Assembly: GCA_028583415.1 (NCBI GenBank)
Contig: CM053276.1
Span: forward strand, 60,245,510 to 60,309,509
Direction of reading: 5' to 3'
DNA: 64,000 bases
DNA from: Protea cynaroides
Lineage: Eukaryota; Streptophyta; Magnoliopsida; Proteales; Proteaceae
In this document: positions 1-12,102 of the stretch, piece after piece
Position numbering within the stretch: the first letter of the stretch is position 1
Layout: every line of letters starts with the position of its first letter
Made by a program: the position numbers and the translations under genes
Notes under the pieces: model-generated
The model's database searches: none
Told to the model about the DNA's origin: nothing
Seen by the model: the letters and a program-made list of their open reading frames with translations, nothing else

Positions 1-807
1 GGGTCGATTGGCCATCTACCCCCGTGCGACCCCCCGTGGGTTTAGTCAAATTTTCATCCTACAGTCCATTCTTTCGTGTTTGGGTCCTATGGCTTACTTC
101 TACAATCCATTCCATACATGTTCTATGGTTTAGAACTATAGTTTATTGACTTACATGGTTTTAATGATCTCCCCCATGGTTTTCCATTGAAACCTAACCA
201 TGGGTGGATGATTTGGGTTTCTCCTAGATCATACTTTTTTCACTATCTATTCTAAGGTCTTTAGAATTACATGGAAATAGTATCCATACCTGAGAAGAAT
301 TAGGCTTGTTTCTCTGAAGCCTTCTCTTTGATCTTCTTCTCTACTTTCCTTCTCTTCTCTTTCTCTCCTCCTTCTCTTCTCTTTCTCTCAATCCAATTAG
401 GGTTTTAAAAAGAGTGAAAGAGGCTTAGGGATGTCCTATTTATAGAGTAGAAACTCCCAAAATAAGTCCCATTGAGATTAAGAAAGAATCCCATTGAAAT
501 TTGGAAAGTTCCTAATTCACGATTTCAGTCGGCAGACTAGGGGTCGATGAGGGGGTCGGAGATCCCGTCGACCCCTGGTTCTAAAATGTCCGACCCCCGG
601 TTAAAAACTCAGGGTCTGACTTTTATACTTGGGGGTCTGACCCTGCCTTGCTGGGTATGCAACCCTCCCCCTTATTTTAGTGTTTTTGGGTCAGTTTAAT
701 ACCTGGGATCGTAATCTCCCTCACACACTTGATCCATTTGGCTCGACCATGATGAATAGACCTGGTTCATGGTGGTAAGACCGGGTTAGTTTGATATGGG
801 TCTTACA
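1..807 (-). mobile_element. Partial large Ty3/gypsy-type LTR, minus orientation
   Basis: The right boundary is TCTTACA at 801-807, the reverse complement of the TGTAAGA that starts the related LTRs at 1242 and 45565. The next base resumes copia gag sequence. The text runs parallel to the LTR at 56700-57506: the same CT-rich leader, an inverted TATA box near 437-444, a GACATCCCT-like motif beside it, and GGGTCGA/CGACCC words at both ends. Bases 808-812 (ACAAT) are the predicted target-site duplication, whose partner would lie left of the window. It may be a solo LTR or the end of a full element; the window edge prevents deciding. Confidence 0.8.
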
Positions 808-1241
808 ACAATGACATAATTGCTGCACTAGCTACAAAGTCTGAGGCCCTTCCCTTCCATGATCTTCGTCGCCTTTTATTGAGTCATGAAATGTGACTCA
901 ACAATGCCCAATCGGTTATCACTGCTAACATAAGCATTATGCAACGCTCACCGAATGCTGCTACGCATTCCTATTTGCCTTCACAGGGACCTATGCAAAC
1001 CCCTCCACAAGGCTCTCCCCATTCTCGACCACCCTTTAACATTGGTCAAAATAGAAAACATGGACACCGACATGGTAAGAGAGAAAGGTGTCAAATCTGT
1101 AATCGTTCCAATCACCTGGCATCCAAATGCTACTTTCGATACATTGGTGGTGCAGCACCTACCTCCATCAATAATCCAACTGCAAACATGGCCGAACTAC
1201 TTCCTACTCCACCAATATTTTCACATGAATGGTATCCTGAT
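808..1241 (+). pseudogene. Ty1/copia gag fragment with zinc knuckle
   Basis: This is the C-terminal part of a copia-type gag polyprotein, the nucleocapsid that packages element RNA. From about 820 the frame reads as a helical gag tail and meets an in-frame stop near 895. It then becomes Pro/Ser/Gln-rich and reaches a CCHC knuckle at 1091-1132 (CQICNRSNHLASKC, spacing CX2CX4HX4C). About 30 residues later comes the WYPD sequence that normally opens the protease active-site region. The frame is cut there, at 1241, by the LTR at 1242-3358 and resumes at 3364. The 5' part of gag and the 5' LTR are missing because another LTR occupies 1-807. Gag and pol together are one dead element. Confidence 0.8.
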
Positions 1242-1605
1242 TGTAAGACCCGCACGCCACGAACCCGGCCTAACCTTACATTTCGTGTCGGGACCCGTCT
1301 ACATATCATGGTCGAGCCAAGTGGACCAAGTGTGTGAAGAAACCCAAGACCCAATATGAAAATTTACCCAAAAACAGTCAAAATGAGGGTAGGGTCGCAG
1401 GTTTTAACAGGCAGGTCCGACCCTCCCATCGACCCTCACCATCGACCCTCAACCATGGGTCGCAGGGTCTATGAGTTGTCCGACCCTCCCATTCTACCCT
1501 CGGTATTCGGGAAAAAACAGCACGAACCGAAAATTGAGAAACCTTCCTAATTTCAATTGGAACCTTTCCTAAACTCAATGGGACTTATTTTGGGAGGTTT
1601 TGCCC

Positions 1606-1613
1606 TATAAATA
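1606..1613 (+). promoter_or_regulatory. LTR TATA box
   Basis: TATAAATA is followed directly by GGACGTCCCT, a palindrome-containing motif. The same pair (TATA, then GACGTCCCT) sits at the same place in the LTR at 46003-46020 and, inverted, at 57115-57131 and 427-444. Conservation between LTRs that differ elsewhere supports this as the promoter and likely transcription start of the element. Confidence 0.65.
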
Positions 1614-2466
1614 GGACGTCCCTAAGCCACATTCACTCCTTTCACAACCCTAATTGAATTGAGAGAAAGAGAGAAGAAGGAAAAGAGGAAGAAAGGAGGC
1701 TAGGAAGAAGGCTTAGCAAAAAGGAGAAGAAATTGCAGAGAAAAGTAATCTTCTCAGGTATGGATACTAATTCAATGAGTTTCTACAGACCTTAGGTTAG
1801 ATATGATTGAGTGTAGGATTTCGGAGAAACCCAAACCATCCATCCATGGTTAGGTTTTCATGGGAAACCATGGGAGGATGCACGAAAGCTATTTAGATGA
1901 ATCATACATGGTTCTAGACCATGGAATGAATGTTGAGTGAACGTAGGAAGCAAGCCATAGGACCCCAAACACGAAGAATGGATTAAAAAGTGGAAATTGG
2001 ACCAGAGTGCACCAAGGGTCGCACCGAGGGTCGATAGACCATCTGACCCTAGGTGTTTCAGACCATCGACCCTCAGCATTCGGGAAGTTCAGAATGCTGG
2101 GAGGGTCGATAGACCCATCGACCCTAGCATCGACCCTAGCATCGACCCTCAGTTGACAGAATGGTTTTTAAATTCTGAATTAATTCTAATTAAATTCTAT
2201 CGACTTTGTTAGGTTTGCTAGCAATATAGTACCGTTATAAAGTGAATCGAAAGCTTGGAAAATATCTATTAGCAAGCTAAGGTGAGGAACCTTAACCCCA
2301 AACTAAATTGCATGCCATCCAATATTTATATTACTTGTTCATGCATATTTACTTTATGGTTTATAACATGATGATGATGTTGATGATAGGAATAGGCATG
2401 TGATTGTATGTGTGTGGTTGGTGTGCTTGATGCGAGAGAGTATCAGGGGAGGTGTGATGAGAACGT

Positions 2467-2787
2467 CAATAAACGTTAACCTTTGGCGGGTCTGAGCACT
2501 TTAGCGCTATCTCTAACTCAAGTCTTGTGCATTGACATCGTCGTATCGCCATTACCTTAGCAGAACTATTATGTCGTAGAGTATCAGGGGAGGTGGTCTC
2601 GGTCCTTGTAGTCTCTAGCCCTCGCTAACAGGGGCTTACGTGTTGGTATAGCATTATATAGCAATAAACGTTAACCTTTGTTGTATAATGTTATGGTAGG
2701 GTGGATGGGGACGACGATAAACGTTAACTTTCGGGCGGGCTTCCACACCCTGTGTATAGAGGCGGTATCAATAAACGTTAACCTTTG
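2467..2787 (+). repeat. Dispersed 18-19-nt word AATAAACGTTAACCTTTG, four copies
   Basis: Copies lie at 2467-2485, 2662-2680, about 2716-2732 (slightly altered) and 2769-2787. Each is embedded in otherwise different sequence. The homologous stretches of the LTRs at 55137 and 45565 lack the word and carry other text at those places. The core AACGTT is palindromic. Confidence 0.8.
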
Positions 2788-3363
2788 ATCACCCAACCTT
2801 TCTATTGCACATTGCAAACTATAAACCAAGACCAAAGATATGAATTGACTTTTTGCATGCATATGTAATGTTGCATTGTTTTGGCTACTCACTGAGCCGT
2901 GTTGTGTGCTCACCCCTCGACGTCGAATATTTTTAGTTGATGATGCAGGATATACTGTTGAAGATTATATGAACCTGTCAGCGTATGGAACTGTAGCAGC
3001 TATGGATGTTGGAGCTGAAGACGATACACACGACTCCTCTTGCGAGTGCAACTCGTGTGTATTCGATTAGATATTTTTACAGTTTTTCTTATTTGGATTT
3101 ATAAGACATGTAATTGGTATCTAAATATTTATGTCTTAGTTAAACACAGAATAATTTGATATTATTTATGGGTATCATTCTAGTACTCAGTTCATATTAT
3201 TTATAAATTTTCCGCTATTGTGTATTACTCTGATTATGATTGTGGATGCGTGTAAAGTTTGGATAACGCGGGGATAGCCTATTAGAGATCCTGGTTGAGC
3301 CGTTGTTTGATAGCGGTTCATCACACCATTCTGAACAGTGTGGAATTGGGGTGTGACACTGAT

Positions 3364-6300
3364 ACAGCGGTTACTCATCATGCGACACCCGTCCTCAGCA
3401 ATTTGCATGTTCCAATAGATATAATGGTAAGGAATCATTATGGGTTGGTAATGGAGTTGGTCTTAATATTAGTCATATCGGTTCCTCCTCTATTTCTCTA
3501 TCACCAAACTCCTCCTTTCAATTTTCTAATATTCTCCATGTTCCACACATTCAAAAGAATTTATTATCAGTTCACCAATTCACAAAGGATAACCAATTTT
3601 ATTTTGAATTTCACCCCTATTATTTTCTTGTGAAAGATCAGGTGACGAACATGGTACTGCTGAAAGGCCAACTTGATGATGGACTGTACAAGCTGCCGAC
3701 TAGTCTTCCTTCCCACAAACCTTCTGTTCACCATGTTCACTCCACATTACCTATCAATGCAGATGATTGGCATGCACGGTTGGGTCATCCCCATTCCCGA
3801 ACTGACAAGCACCTAATCTCCTCCCATTCTCTACCTACTTCATCATCTATTATTAATAAATGTGCTGCTTGTTTTATGGGCAAGACTCACCGGTTCTCAT
3901 TACCATTAACAGGGTCTGTTAGTAATGCACCTTTGGATTTGATTTTTAGTGATGTGTGGGGACCTGCTCCATATGTTTCCTTTACTAATTATCTCTACTT
4001 TCTTATTTTTATTGATGATTATTCCAAATACACATGGTATTATTCTATATTGAAACGATCCTTTGTTCCTACAATTTTTGATCAATTTCGAGTAATGGTT
4101 GAAAATCAGTTTTCCACAAAAATCAAATATTTTCAATCTGATTGGGAAGGGAATACCAAAAGGTGAATACTTCACTTCAAAAATTTAGAATTATTCATAG
4201 AGTTGCATGTCCCCATACGCATGAACAAAATGGAACTGCAAAACGGAAAATTCAATACAATGTCGATACCGGTCTTACTCTGTTGGCACATGCTTCATTA
4301 CCTATTACATTTTGGGACTATGCATTCCAAATAGCTACTTTTCTCATAAATTAATTATCCACACCGATTTTACAAAATAAATCTCCATTTGAAGTCTTAT
4401 TCAAAAAGACACCTAATTATGCATTCCTTAAAGTATTTGGGTGTACTGCCTTCCCCCTCATTCGACCTTACAATTCTACAAAATTCAGTATGCGCTCAAT
4501 ACCATGTGTTTTCCTTGGTTATAGTCCCCTTCATATGGGATATTGATGCCTAGATTACAGAACAAATCGAATGTACATTGCACGACATATGCAATTTATT
4601 GAGAATTCTTTCCCATATGCATCGGTATCCCCATCATCCCCTAGTACTCCCCCACCCACCTCAGTCCCATGGCTGTCGGTTTTGGCTCCTAATGGACACC
4701 CATCATCACCTCGGGCTCCATCAGATCCTCCATGTCTCCAGGTATCTTCTCCATCCTCCCTTCCTATCATATCCCCTTCATTGATCGATGCTAATATTAC
4801 TTCCAATCTCCCCAATCCCTTGATTTCTACTAATGCTTTTATTGAAGAAGTTGTATATTTACCTACCATTGCAGATTCCCCACAGGACCTCAGTCTAGAA
4901 GCCCAAGATTTACTAACACCTCCTCCGGTTGCTCCTCAATGCACTCACCACATGCAGTTGCGTCCCAATCCAAAACCTTCCTCGAAGTACCCTATTCCTT
5001 CGGCTCATATGACCACCTGCAACAGTGAAGTGGAGCCAAATAATTTTACAGAAGCTCAAAAACATCCTCAATGGAGAGCTGCTATGATGACCGAATTCAA
5101 TGCTTTGCTTAAGAATGGAACTTGGAGCTTAGTTCCTCCTTCCCCTTCCTTTAATGTGGTCGGTTCAAAATGGGTATTTCACATTAAAAGAAAGTCCGAT
5201 GGTAGCATTGAACGCTACAAAGCAAGACTCGTTGCCAAATGATACAATCAACAAGAGGGCCTAGACTATGGAGAAACATTCAGCCCAGTGGTTAAACTAA
5301 CTATAGTACGCACTGTCTTGACTATTGCAACTACCCATCGTTGATGCATTCGCCAGCTTGATGTGAGCAATGCTTTTCTCCATGGCACGCTAACAGAAGA
5401 GGTTTATATGTCACAGCCAATAGGCTTCATTGACGAATCCCGACCTCATCACATTTGCAAGCTTCACAAGTCTCTATATAGTTTAAAACAGGCCCCCCGT
5501 GCATGGTTTAATCGGTTGAGTACATTCTTGATTTCCATCGGTTTTGAGGGCTCCAAAACTGACACCTCTCTCTTCATCTTTAATGATGGCAGTCGATATA
5601 TGTATATCTTGATCTATGTTGATGATATTGTCTTAACAGGATCTGACTCAACCTTCATCACATCGGTAATAGCCTCTCTCAGTAAAGAATTTGTAGTTTG
5701 GGATTTGGGCTCCCTCCATTACTTCCTCGGCATTGAAGTAATTCTAACTCACAATGGTATTATACTTTCACAATAGAAGTACATTTTGGATCTACTTCGA
5801 AAAACAACAATGGCTGAGGCGAAGCCCGTTACTACACCCATGGCCACCATTACTCGGCTCTCTATACATAGTGGCACTCCTTTGGCCGATGCTACAGTCT
5901 ATAGGAGTACAGTTGGCGCATTGCAATATGCCACACTGACTCAACTAGATATCTCTTATTCGGTCAATAAAGTTTGTCAATTTCTGAAAGCTCCAACCGA
6001 TGAACATTGGCAAGCCGTCAAACGCATACTGCGTTATCTCAAGCACACCTACACTTATGGCCTGTCTATATCAAGGGGACCTTGCAACCAACTCTTTGCG
6101 TATAGTGATGCTGATTGGGCCAGCTGTGTAGACGATCGTCGTTCACCGATGGTTTTGCAGTATTTTTAGGTCCTAATTTAATCTCTTGGTCAGCTAAGAA
6201 ACAGCACACCATTGCCAGATCATCTACCAAGGTAGAATATCGCTCCCTAGCAGATACCACTGCCGAATTACAGTGGCTCCACTCTCTCTTACATGAATTC

Positions 6301-6552
6301 GATGTTAAGCTTCCTCAGTCTCCAATTTTATGGTGTGACAATCTTGGTGCAACATACCTCAATGTTCCAATTTTTCATGCACAGACAAAGCATATTGAGA
6401 TTGACTACCACTATGTTCGACATTTAGTTGCTCAACGTCTTCTCGATGTTCGTTTCATCTCAACTCATGACCAATTGGCTGACATTTTCACCAAACCACT
6501 GTCCTCCATTCGGTTCAATCATCTCCGGTGCAAGTTGAAGATCGATCAATGA
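3364..6552 (+). pseudogene. Ty1/copia pol remnant (protease end, integrase, RT, RNase H)
   Basis: This is the pol part of the copia element whose gag is at 808-1241. The order is copia-specific: GAG-pre-integrase and HCC-type zinc region near 3760-3890, integrase with Asp residues at SDVWGP (about 3950) and QSDW (about 4137), then RT from about 5030, then RNase H from about 6090. The integrase catalytic Glu position in the NGxAER box reads NGTAKRK, so Glu is replaced by Lys. The RT active site YVDD (about 5618) and the SLYSLKQAPRAW block are intact. RNase H retains SDADW, a Glu in STKVEY, and WCDN. Breaks: frameshifts near 3440, 4160 and 6150, and stops near 4354, 4545, 5240, 5342 and 5774. 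It cannot make a polyprotein. Confidence 0.93.
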
Positions 6553-6574
6553 CCCTCTCCAACTTGAGGGGGGA

Positions 6575-6951
6575 TGTTAAGGAGAGAATCTCTCACCGGT
6601 TACAAAGATTCAAATTCAAATTATGAATTAGAAAATTAAAGACAGAATCTCTCACCGGTTACAATTTGAATTCTCACTGGTTACAAAGATTCAAATTCAA
6701 TTTTTGAATTACAAAATTAAAGAGAGAATCTCTCAATGCTTACAAATATTCAAATTCAAAATTTGTAACTTACAAAAACAATAACTGGATTTGATATCCA
6801 TCTCTTAATTCCTTTCATCGGTTACAAAGATTCAAATTCAAAATTTATAATTCAAATACACAATGTAAACAACTCTAGCATATTATAAATATACCTGTAC
6901 CCAATGTATTTGGGTAAGGCTTTGAATCAATTCAAAATTTCAGTCTTTACA
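6575..6951 (+). mobile_element. 3' LTR of the copia element (377 bp)
   Basis: The pol stop is followed by a purine-rich tract (TTGAGGGGGGA, 6564-6574) and then TGTTAAGG, the usual arrangement of polypurine tract and 3' LTR. The LTR contains about four diverged copies of a unit built on GAGAATCTCTCACCGG and CAAAGATTCAAATTCAAA, and a TATAAATA box near 6884. The right end is set at TTTACA (6951), which mirrors the TGTTAA start; this boundary is inferred because the 5' LTR is not visible. Confidence 0.7.
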
Positions 6952-8609
6952 CCTCCAAGTACACCATCTTGTATGTCTGATTTCAAAAGAGAATAGGATA
7001 TTTCATGGAAGCTATACATGATGGATTTGGAGGGAAAGGTGGTAGTTTAAAGATTTTTAGAGTAAAAAAATAGAAAGTAGTGGCAAAAGGTTCAATTTTG
7101 ATGGCCTATATGACAATATGTATAGGTGAGGTATGGGAGGAAGAAGTTAAAAAACTGAAATATGTAGTACAAAAAATCCATGAGATTGATCTCCACACCT
7201 AGAGGCTAGGTCAATCAAGGTTAACTAATGTGAATTAAATATGTATATAACCGCAAGTGCATGGTATCGTGCAGTAACGGGTCGATCTCAGGAAGGAATC
7301 GCTATTATCCTAACTCAAATAAGGCAAAGCGTACCAAAGGGATATGATTGAATTAACACCCTAATCACTTTAAATAAAAATTAATCAAGCAATAAAAACA
7401 ATAATAACCATTCATAACGATACGAAAATTTACGAAACCACTAACCATAAAGTAACACAGATTTATTGCAAGAAAGAAACGAAATTAAAAGTAAAAGAAT
7501 GTAAGAAAAACTTATCTCGATAGAAGATTTCTCTATCGTTGCTCGTCGTCTTGTTGTCACTCCAAGGCGATGTGCAAGCGATTACAAAGGGAACCTTCTC
7601 CCCTAACTTAAATTAGTAATGGGGTACAACCTATATTTATCTACCCTACTACAGAGTTCTAAATCTGAAATTAAAACTAAAAACAAATAAATAAATAAAT
7701 AAAAATAAACTTAAGCAAGAAAGAACACAACTTGAAAAGAAAAAAAAAACTAAGAATCTCAAACTCTCTCATAAATTCTCAAAACTAAGAAAAAAACTCA
7801 TAATAGAATTCTTGGATGATTTTCTATTGCTGAGCATCACATATATATACAAGAGAGTAAAGATCACAATCAATCTTTACAATTGAATTACAAGAGATTT
7901 TGTGGAGATAATTTTGGTAACCGAATTCCAATCTTGTAGGTTCATTGTATATGGACGATTCTTGAGTAGAAAAAATCTTGCACCAACTCATCATATCTTT
8001 AGCATCATTATCTCTTTTTGAAATCTTCCATAATCGATTGGAGCTTTCCATTCTTTCATGCCATGACAATCTTGTAAATTTGATTCCAAATAACTAAGGA
8101 ATATTTTCTCAAGAGAATGGAATCTTTCACATGAGATTGGGCTACTCTTTGACTTGGTCCAAGGCTGATCTTATACACAAAATTCGTGGCTCTCCTCATA
8201 AAATTCGTCTTATGCCCGGCTGCTGAGTTGATTGGGTGAGTTAACTGGACAGGATCACTAAAAATTCATAAAATGATATTTTTAAGCTCAAATTTCTCCA
8301 TTCTTTCACTTATACCCAACAAACATAAAATCAATATTAAATACCCGAGAAGCATCATAAATAGAATAAGAGATGTATATTTTATGTCTTAAATTCACAC
8401 ATAAAATGTATTCATCATTAAATATAAAACTAAGTTGCCAAGGCTGTACCTCCAAAACTGGACAAAAGTCCAAAGCTTGGGCCTTAGACCCCGGGTTGAA
8501 CAACGGATGGGTTAAAAAAAATTTTCCTGGAGAATCAAGCTTCCACCTATTGGTACTCAAAATTAAGGTTCAACTTATGCATACTATGGAAGAATAAGAT
8601 CAAACATAC
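6952..8609. other. Intergenic DNA, no supported gene
   Basis: The region is AT-rich, with A-runs around 7680-7760. The stretch 7230-7310 (ACCGCAAGTGCATGGTATCG, then GGGTCGATCTCAGG) resembles a dispersed plant repeat module that I recognise but cannot assign to a family. The short open frames at 7824-8069 and 8306-8597 have no recognisable domain and look like chance. Confidence 0.4.
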
Positions 8610-8611
8610 AG

Positions 8612-8699
8612 ATAGTTTACTTCTTTTACTTCTGCAGCCTTGAATTTACTTCTTTTAATTTTTGCAGCCTTGAATTCACTACTTAATTTTTGCAGCCTT
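8612..8699 (+). repeat. Triplicated intron 3' end (three tandem splice-acceptor-like units)
   Basis: Three consecutive units of about 29 bp each end in a pyrimidine-rich run plus TGCAGCC: acceptor AGs at about 8636, 8667 and 8695. The last one joins in phase to the LRR exon that begins CCTTGTGTGAAATG. The tandem copies look like a local duplication of the branch-point/acceptor region of an RLP intron. Confidence 0.55.
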
Positions 8700-10928
8700 G
8701 TGTGAAATGAAGAGACTTCAGGAGTTAAATCTTAGCAGGAACAATTTTGATGGGACCCTTCCTCCATGTCTTCAAAATTTGAAATCCCTTAGGACATTGT
8801 TTCTATCTCGTAACAGATTCAAAGGAATCATCCCATCATCTCTTATATCCAGCCTTACATTACTCCAACACATTTCTTTGAGCGATAATGACTTTGAAGG
8901 CACCTTCACATTCAACACCTTTGCCAACAATTCAAAGCTCGAGTTACTTGACCTTTAGAATCCTGGTGACAAATTAAAGGTAGAAACAGAATATCCCCGT
9001 TGGATTCCTCCTTTCAAGCTCAAGGCACTCTTCTTATCAAATTGCAGTCTCAACCAGAACACAAATTCCATTCCTGGATTTCTCTCTAACCAATCTAACT
9101 TGGTACTTGTTGATCTCTCACATAACAACTTGAAGGGAATGTTCCCCCCTTGGTTGCTTGAGAACAATAAAATGCTAGAGGGTATAATACTAAGAAACAA
9201 CTTATTAAGAGGACATTTTCACCTATAATTTTATATGCATAGGGTAGCTATCGATGTTTCAAATAATTGCATTGATGGACAGATTCAAGCAAACATTGAT
9301 AAAATTTTACCAAACATATGGTACTTGAATCTGTCAAAAAATTATTTTGATGGTGGCATTCCTTCATCAATTGGTGACATCAAACAGCTACATATTTTGG
9401 ATTTGTCTTATAATAAATTCTCAGGTGAGATTCCAAATAACATGGCCTTAGGTTGTACTAGTCTATTATTCTTAAAACTTTCAAATAATAGATTGCAAGG
9501 CCAAATATTTCGACCACATTTTAACTTGACTCAGTTACTTTCATTACAGTTGGAGAACAACTTATTTTCAGGAAAAATCTTGACTGGGTTGTCAAAAGGG
9601 TATAGATTAAATTTTTTGAATATCTACTACAACAGATTATAGGAACGATTCCTAGTTGGATCAGTAACCTAACAAATCTAGATATACTTGACATGCATAG
9701 TAATTTTTTAGAAGGAAATGTCCCAATTGAATTTTCTAAACTTTCTGGACCATGCTGAAACCGTCTTTCGGGGTCCATACCATCATTCTTCAACTTAACA
9801 AATTTTAACCATCTACATTTGCATGGAAATGAATTCACATGGTCACCACCACCAATCAATTTTGTCAACGATTCAAATCTCGTAACGTTGGACATAGGAG
9901 ATAACAACCTATATGGTAATATTCCTAATTGGACAGGTGTGTTGTTTAATTTGAGAGTTCTTTCTGTTAAAGGAAATCATTTAGGTGGTATAGTACCAGA
10001 ATACTTGTGTCAATTGGCATGGATAAGCTTAATGGATCTTTCCCATAACAGCCTTTCCAGATCAATACCTCAATGTCTCAATAACATCACATTTGGGAGG
10101 AGAAGAGGCCCAGGATCTAAGCTATATACACAGTCACCTTTCTTTGGGTATTGGATGTCTGACTTCTATTTCCATTCAACTTTAAACATGGATGGGGATT
10201 TCCCAAGTTGGGAATATGGTGAAGTAGAAGAAGAGTTCATTACAAAAAGTAGGTCTAATTCCTCCAAGGGTAAGATCCTCGAAATTATGTTTGGGTTGGA
10301 TTTATCTTGCAACAACCTCATAGGTGAAATCCCGAATGAAATAAGAGACTTGAATAAAATTCGATCATTAAATTTGTCACACAATCAATTGACTGGATCC
10401 ATTCCAAGAACTTTTTCCAACCTAACACAAGTAGAGAGCTTAGACCTTTCCTACAACAACCTTAGTAGGAAAATCCCTGCAGATCTGATCAAACTAAATA
10501 CTTTGGAGGTTTTCAGTGTCGCACACAACAATTTATCTGGCAGGACACCGGACATGAAAGCACAGTTTTCAACATTCACCAACGTAAGTTATGAGGGAAA
10601 CCCCTTACTTTGTGGTCCACCTTTACCAAGAAACTGTTCGTCCAGTGTACAACCAAACAACACTTCCCTAGCACCTTCATATGGTGTTGAGGAGGAGGAT
10701 GATATTGACATGGGCATCATCGAGGTAAGTTTTGCTGCTTCCTATGCTATGTGGATGTTGGGATTTGCAGCCGTTCTCTACATCAACCCCTAGTGGCGAA
10801 GAAGGTGGTTTCAGTTCATTGAAGAATGTATTTATTCATGTTGTGATGCCATCTCTAATACTTGGTATAAGTTATCCATCCATGTAAGAAAACAAGCTTT
10901 CTATTTTTTAGTTGACATTCTATTTTAA
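8696..10928 (+). pseudogene. LRR receptor-like protein (RLP) pseudogene, 3' exon
   Basis: The translation is a run of extracellular plant-type leucine-rich repeats (LxxLxLxxNxLxGxIP). They are followed by a non-LRR island (about 10090-10280) and four more LRRs. Then come a C-terminal Cys cap (LLCGPPLPRNC, about 10610), an acidic juxtamembrane stretch (EEEDDID) and a hydrophobic membrane segment (about 10725-10787). This is the layout of kinase-less RLPs such as the Arabidopsis RLP13/RLP15 group, which act in cell-surface signalling. Damage: in-frame stops at 8956-8958, 9226-9228 and 9756-9758, a 1-nt frameshift near 9640, and TAG at 10791. That last stop sits exactly where a residue is expected before the WRRRWF tail, and the frame stays open for about 45 more codons to 10928. 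The signal peptide and N-terminal LRRs are not found upstream. Confidence 0.9.
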
Positions 10929-11151
10929 TTTCTTTATTGAGTGAATGTCATACAAATTCAATTATAACGAGTCATCAATATAGATTGAGCATATCCACTT
11001 CAAGGGAAAGATGGACAATGGATGTCGTTGCTGATTTCTAGATGATGGGCACCGGAGGGCATTTCATTCCCTCTCTAGACCAGGCTTCCAGATTATCTCT
11101 GACAACTCTCAATTGGAATCTATGTGGCATACATTCTTCCTATGGTTTCGC

Positions 11152-11505
11152 TATTACGTGTTTTATTTTTGGGTTATCTAATAATCAATTATTGTGTTAG
11201 TGGGTAAGTTTTTACGTGTTGGTTATTTAATGTAAGTGGTTAGATATTGGGTAATGGGTGGTTAAAGGTATTAGGAATGGATAATGATAGTGGCATTGTG
11301 GAGTCTGTTATGGAGTCTGTAACCGTTTATTGGCTGTGTATTTAATTAGCAATCTAATAGATGGATAGACTAGAATTTCCTATATTTTCTCTATTGAGAA
11401 ACAAGGTCTGGCTTCCTCTGTAAAACCTTTTATTATCCTCTATTTTCTCTGTTACCTTTATCTTCTTCCTATCTTCAAGATAGGTAAGTGTGGAACTTCC
11501 CTGCA
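11152..11505 (+). repeat. 5' LTR of the gag-only element
   Basis: It aligns end to end with 15407-15759. Its first bases are TATTACG where the 3' copy has TGTTACA, so the terminal TG has mutated. It ends CCCTGCA, where the two copies diverge. Confidence 0.8.
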
Positions 11506-11515
11506 CGTATTAGTT

Positions 11516-11526
11516 TGGTATCAGAG
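11516..11526 (+). other. Primer-binding site, tRNA-iMet type
   Basis: TGGTATCAGAG is complementary to the 3' end of plant initiator Met-tRNA and lies 10 nt after the 5' LTR, the site where reverse transcription would be primed. Confidence 0.7.
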
Positions 11527-12102
11527 TCGGGCCATGGATGAGCGAGTGGAGAAGCTTGAGGGCGATGTGGAGTCTCTCTCTCTGAAGGGCAACAGTTGAT
11601 AATGAACAAGTTGAACGAAGTGCTCGAGAAGCTTGGTTCACCCATAACTAACACATAATGCAAAGGAGAGAATTCCTTGACTCCATTCCAAAACCATGGA
11701 GATCGACCTGACCCTACCATGGGTAACCGGCAGAATGATTCTCATCAATACCTTGCTCTGAAACTCGTTAAGCTCGATTTCCCGTGGTTTAATGGAGAAG
11801 AAGATTCTACAAGTTGGACTTGTAGAGTAGAACAATTTTTTCAATTCCTTCAAACCCCGAAGGAGGATTGAGTGGCACTTGCCTCTTTTCATTTGGAGGG
11901 AGAAGCCCAGTTATGGTATCAATTATTCCAACACGAGGAGGGCTAGATAAAATGGCAACGATTTTGTGACGGCCCTACACACGTGGTACGGCCCAACACA
12001 ATTTCAAGATTTTTTGGGGGAATTGGTAAATTATAGCAAATTGGGTCCATTCGAGATTATCAAACCCAATTTGAAAAATTGTGGTCTAAAGTGGGGACCT
12101 TA

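Larger units (their letters stand above)
1242..3358 (+). mobile_element. Solo LTR, Ty3/gypsy type (family A), 2.1 kb, TSD CTGAT
   Basis: The unit starts TGTAAGACCCGC and ends GGGGTGTGACA. It is flanked by identical 5-bp target-site duplications, CTGAT at 1237-1241 and 3359-3363, and no internal region is present, so it is a solo LTR left by LTR-LTR recombination. It splits a copia element between gag and protease. Its first half contains CGACCCT/GGGTCGA word clusters (about 1395-1500 and 2015-2155), a TATA box, and a CT/GA-rich leader. Its second half holds a repeat array and the box around 2885-2930 (CTCACTGAGC...CTCACCCCTCG) shared with the LTRs at 45565 and 12103. Large size, iMet PBS in relatives and this GAGCTCACC-type box suggest a Tekay/Del-like chromovirus, which is an inference. 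Confidence 0.9.
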
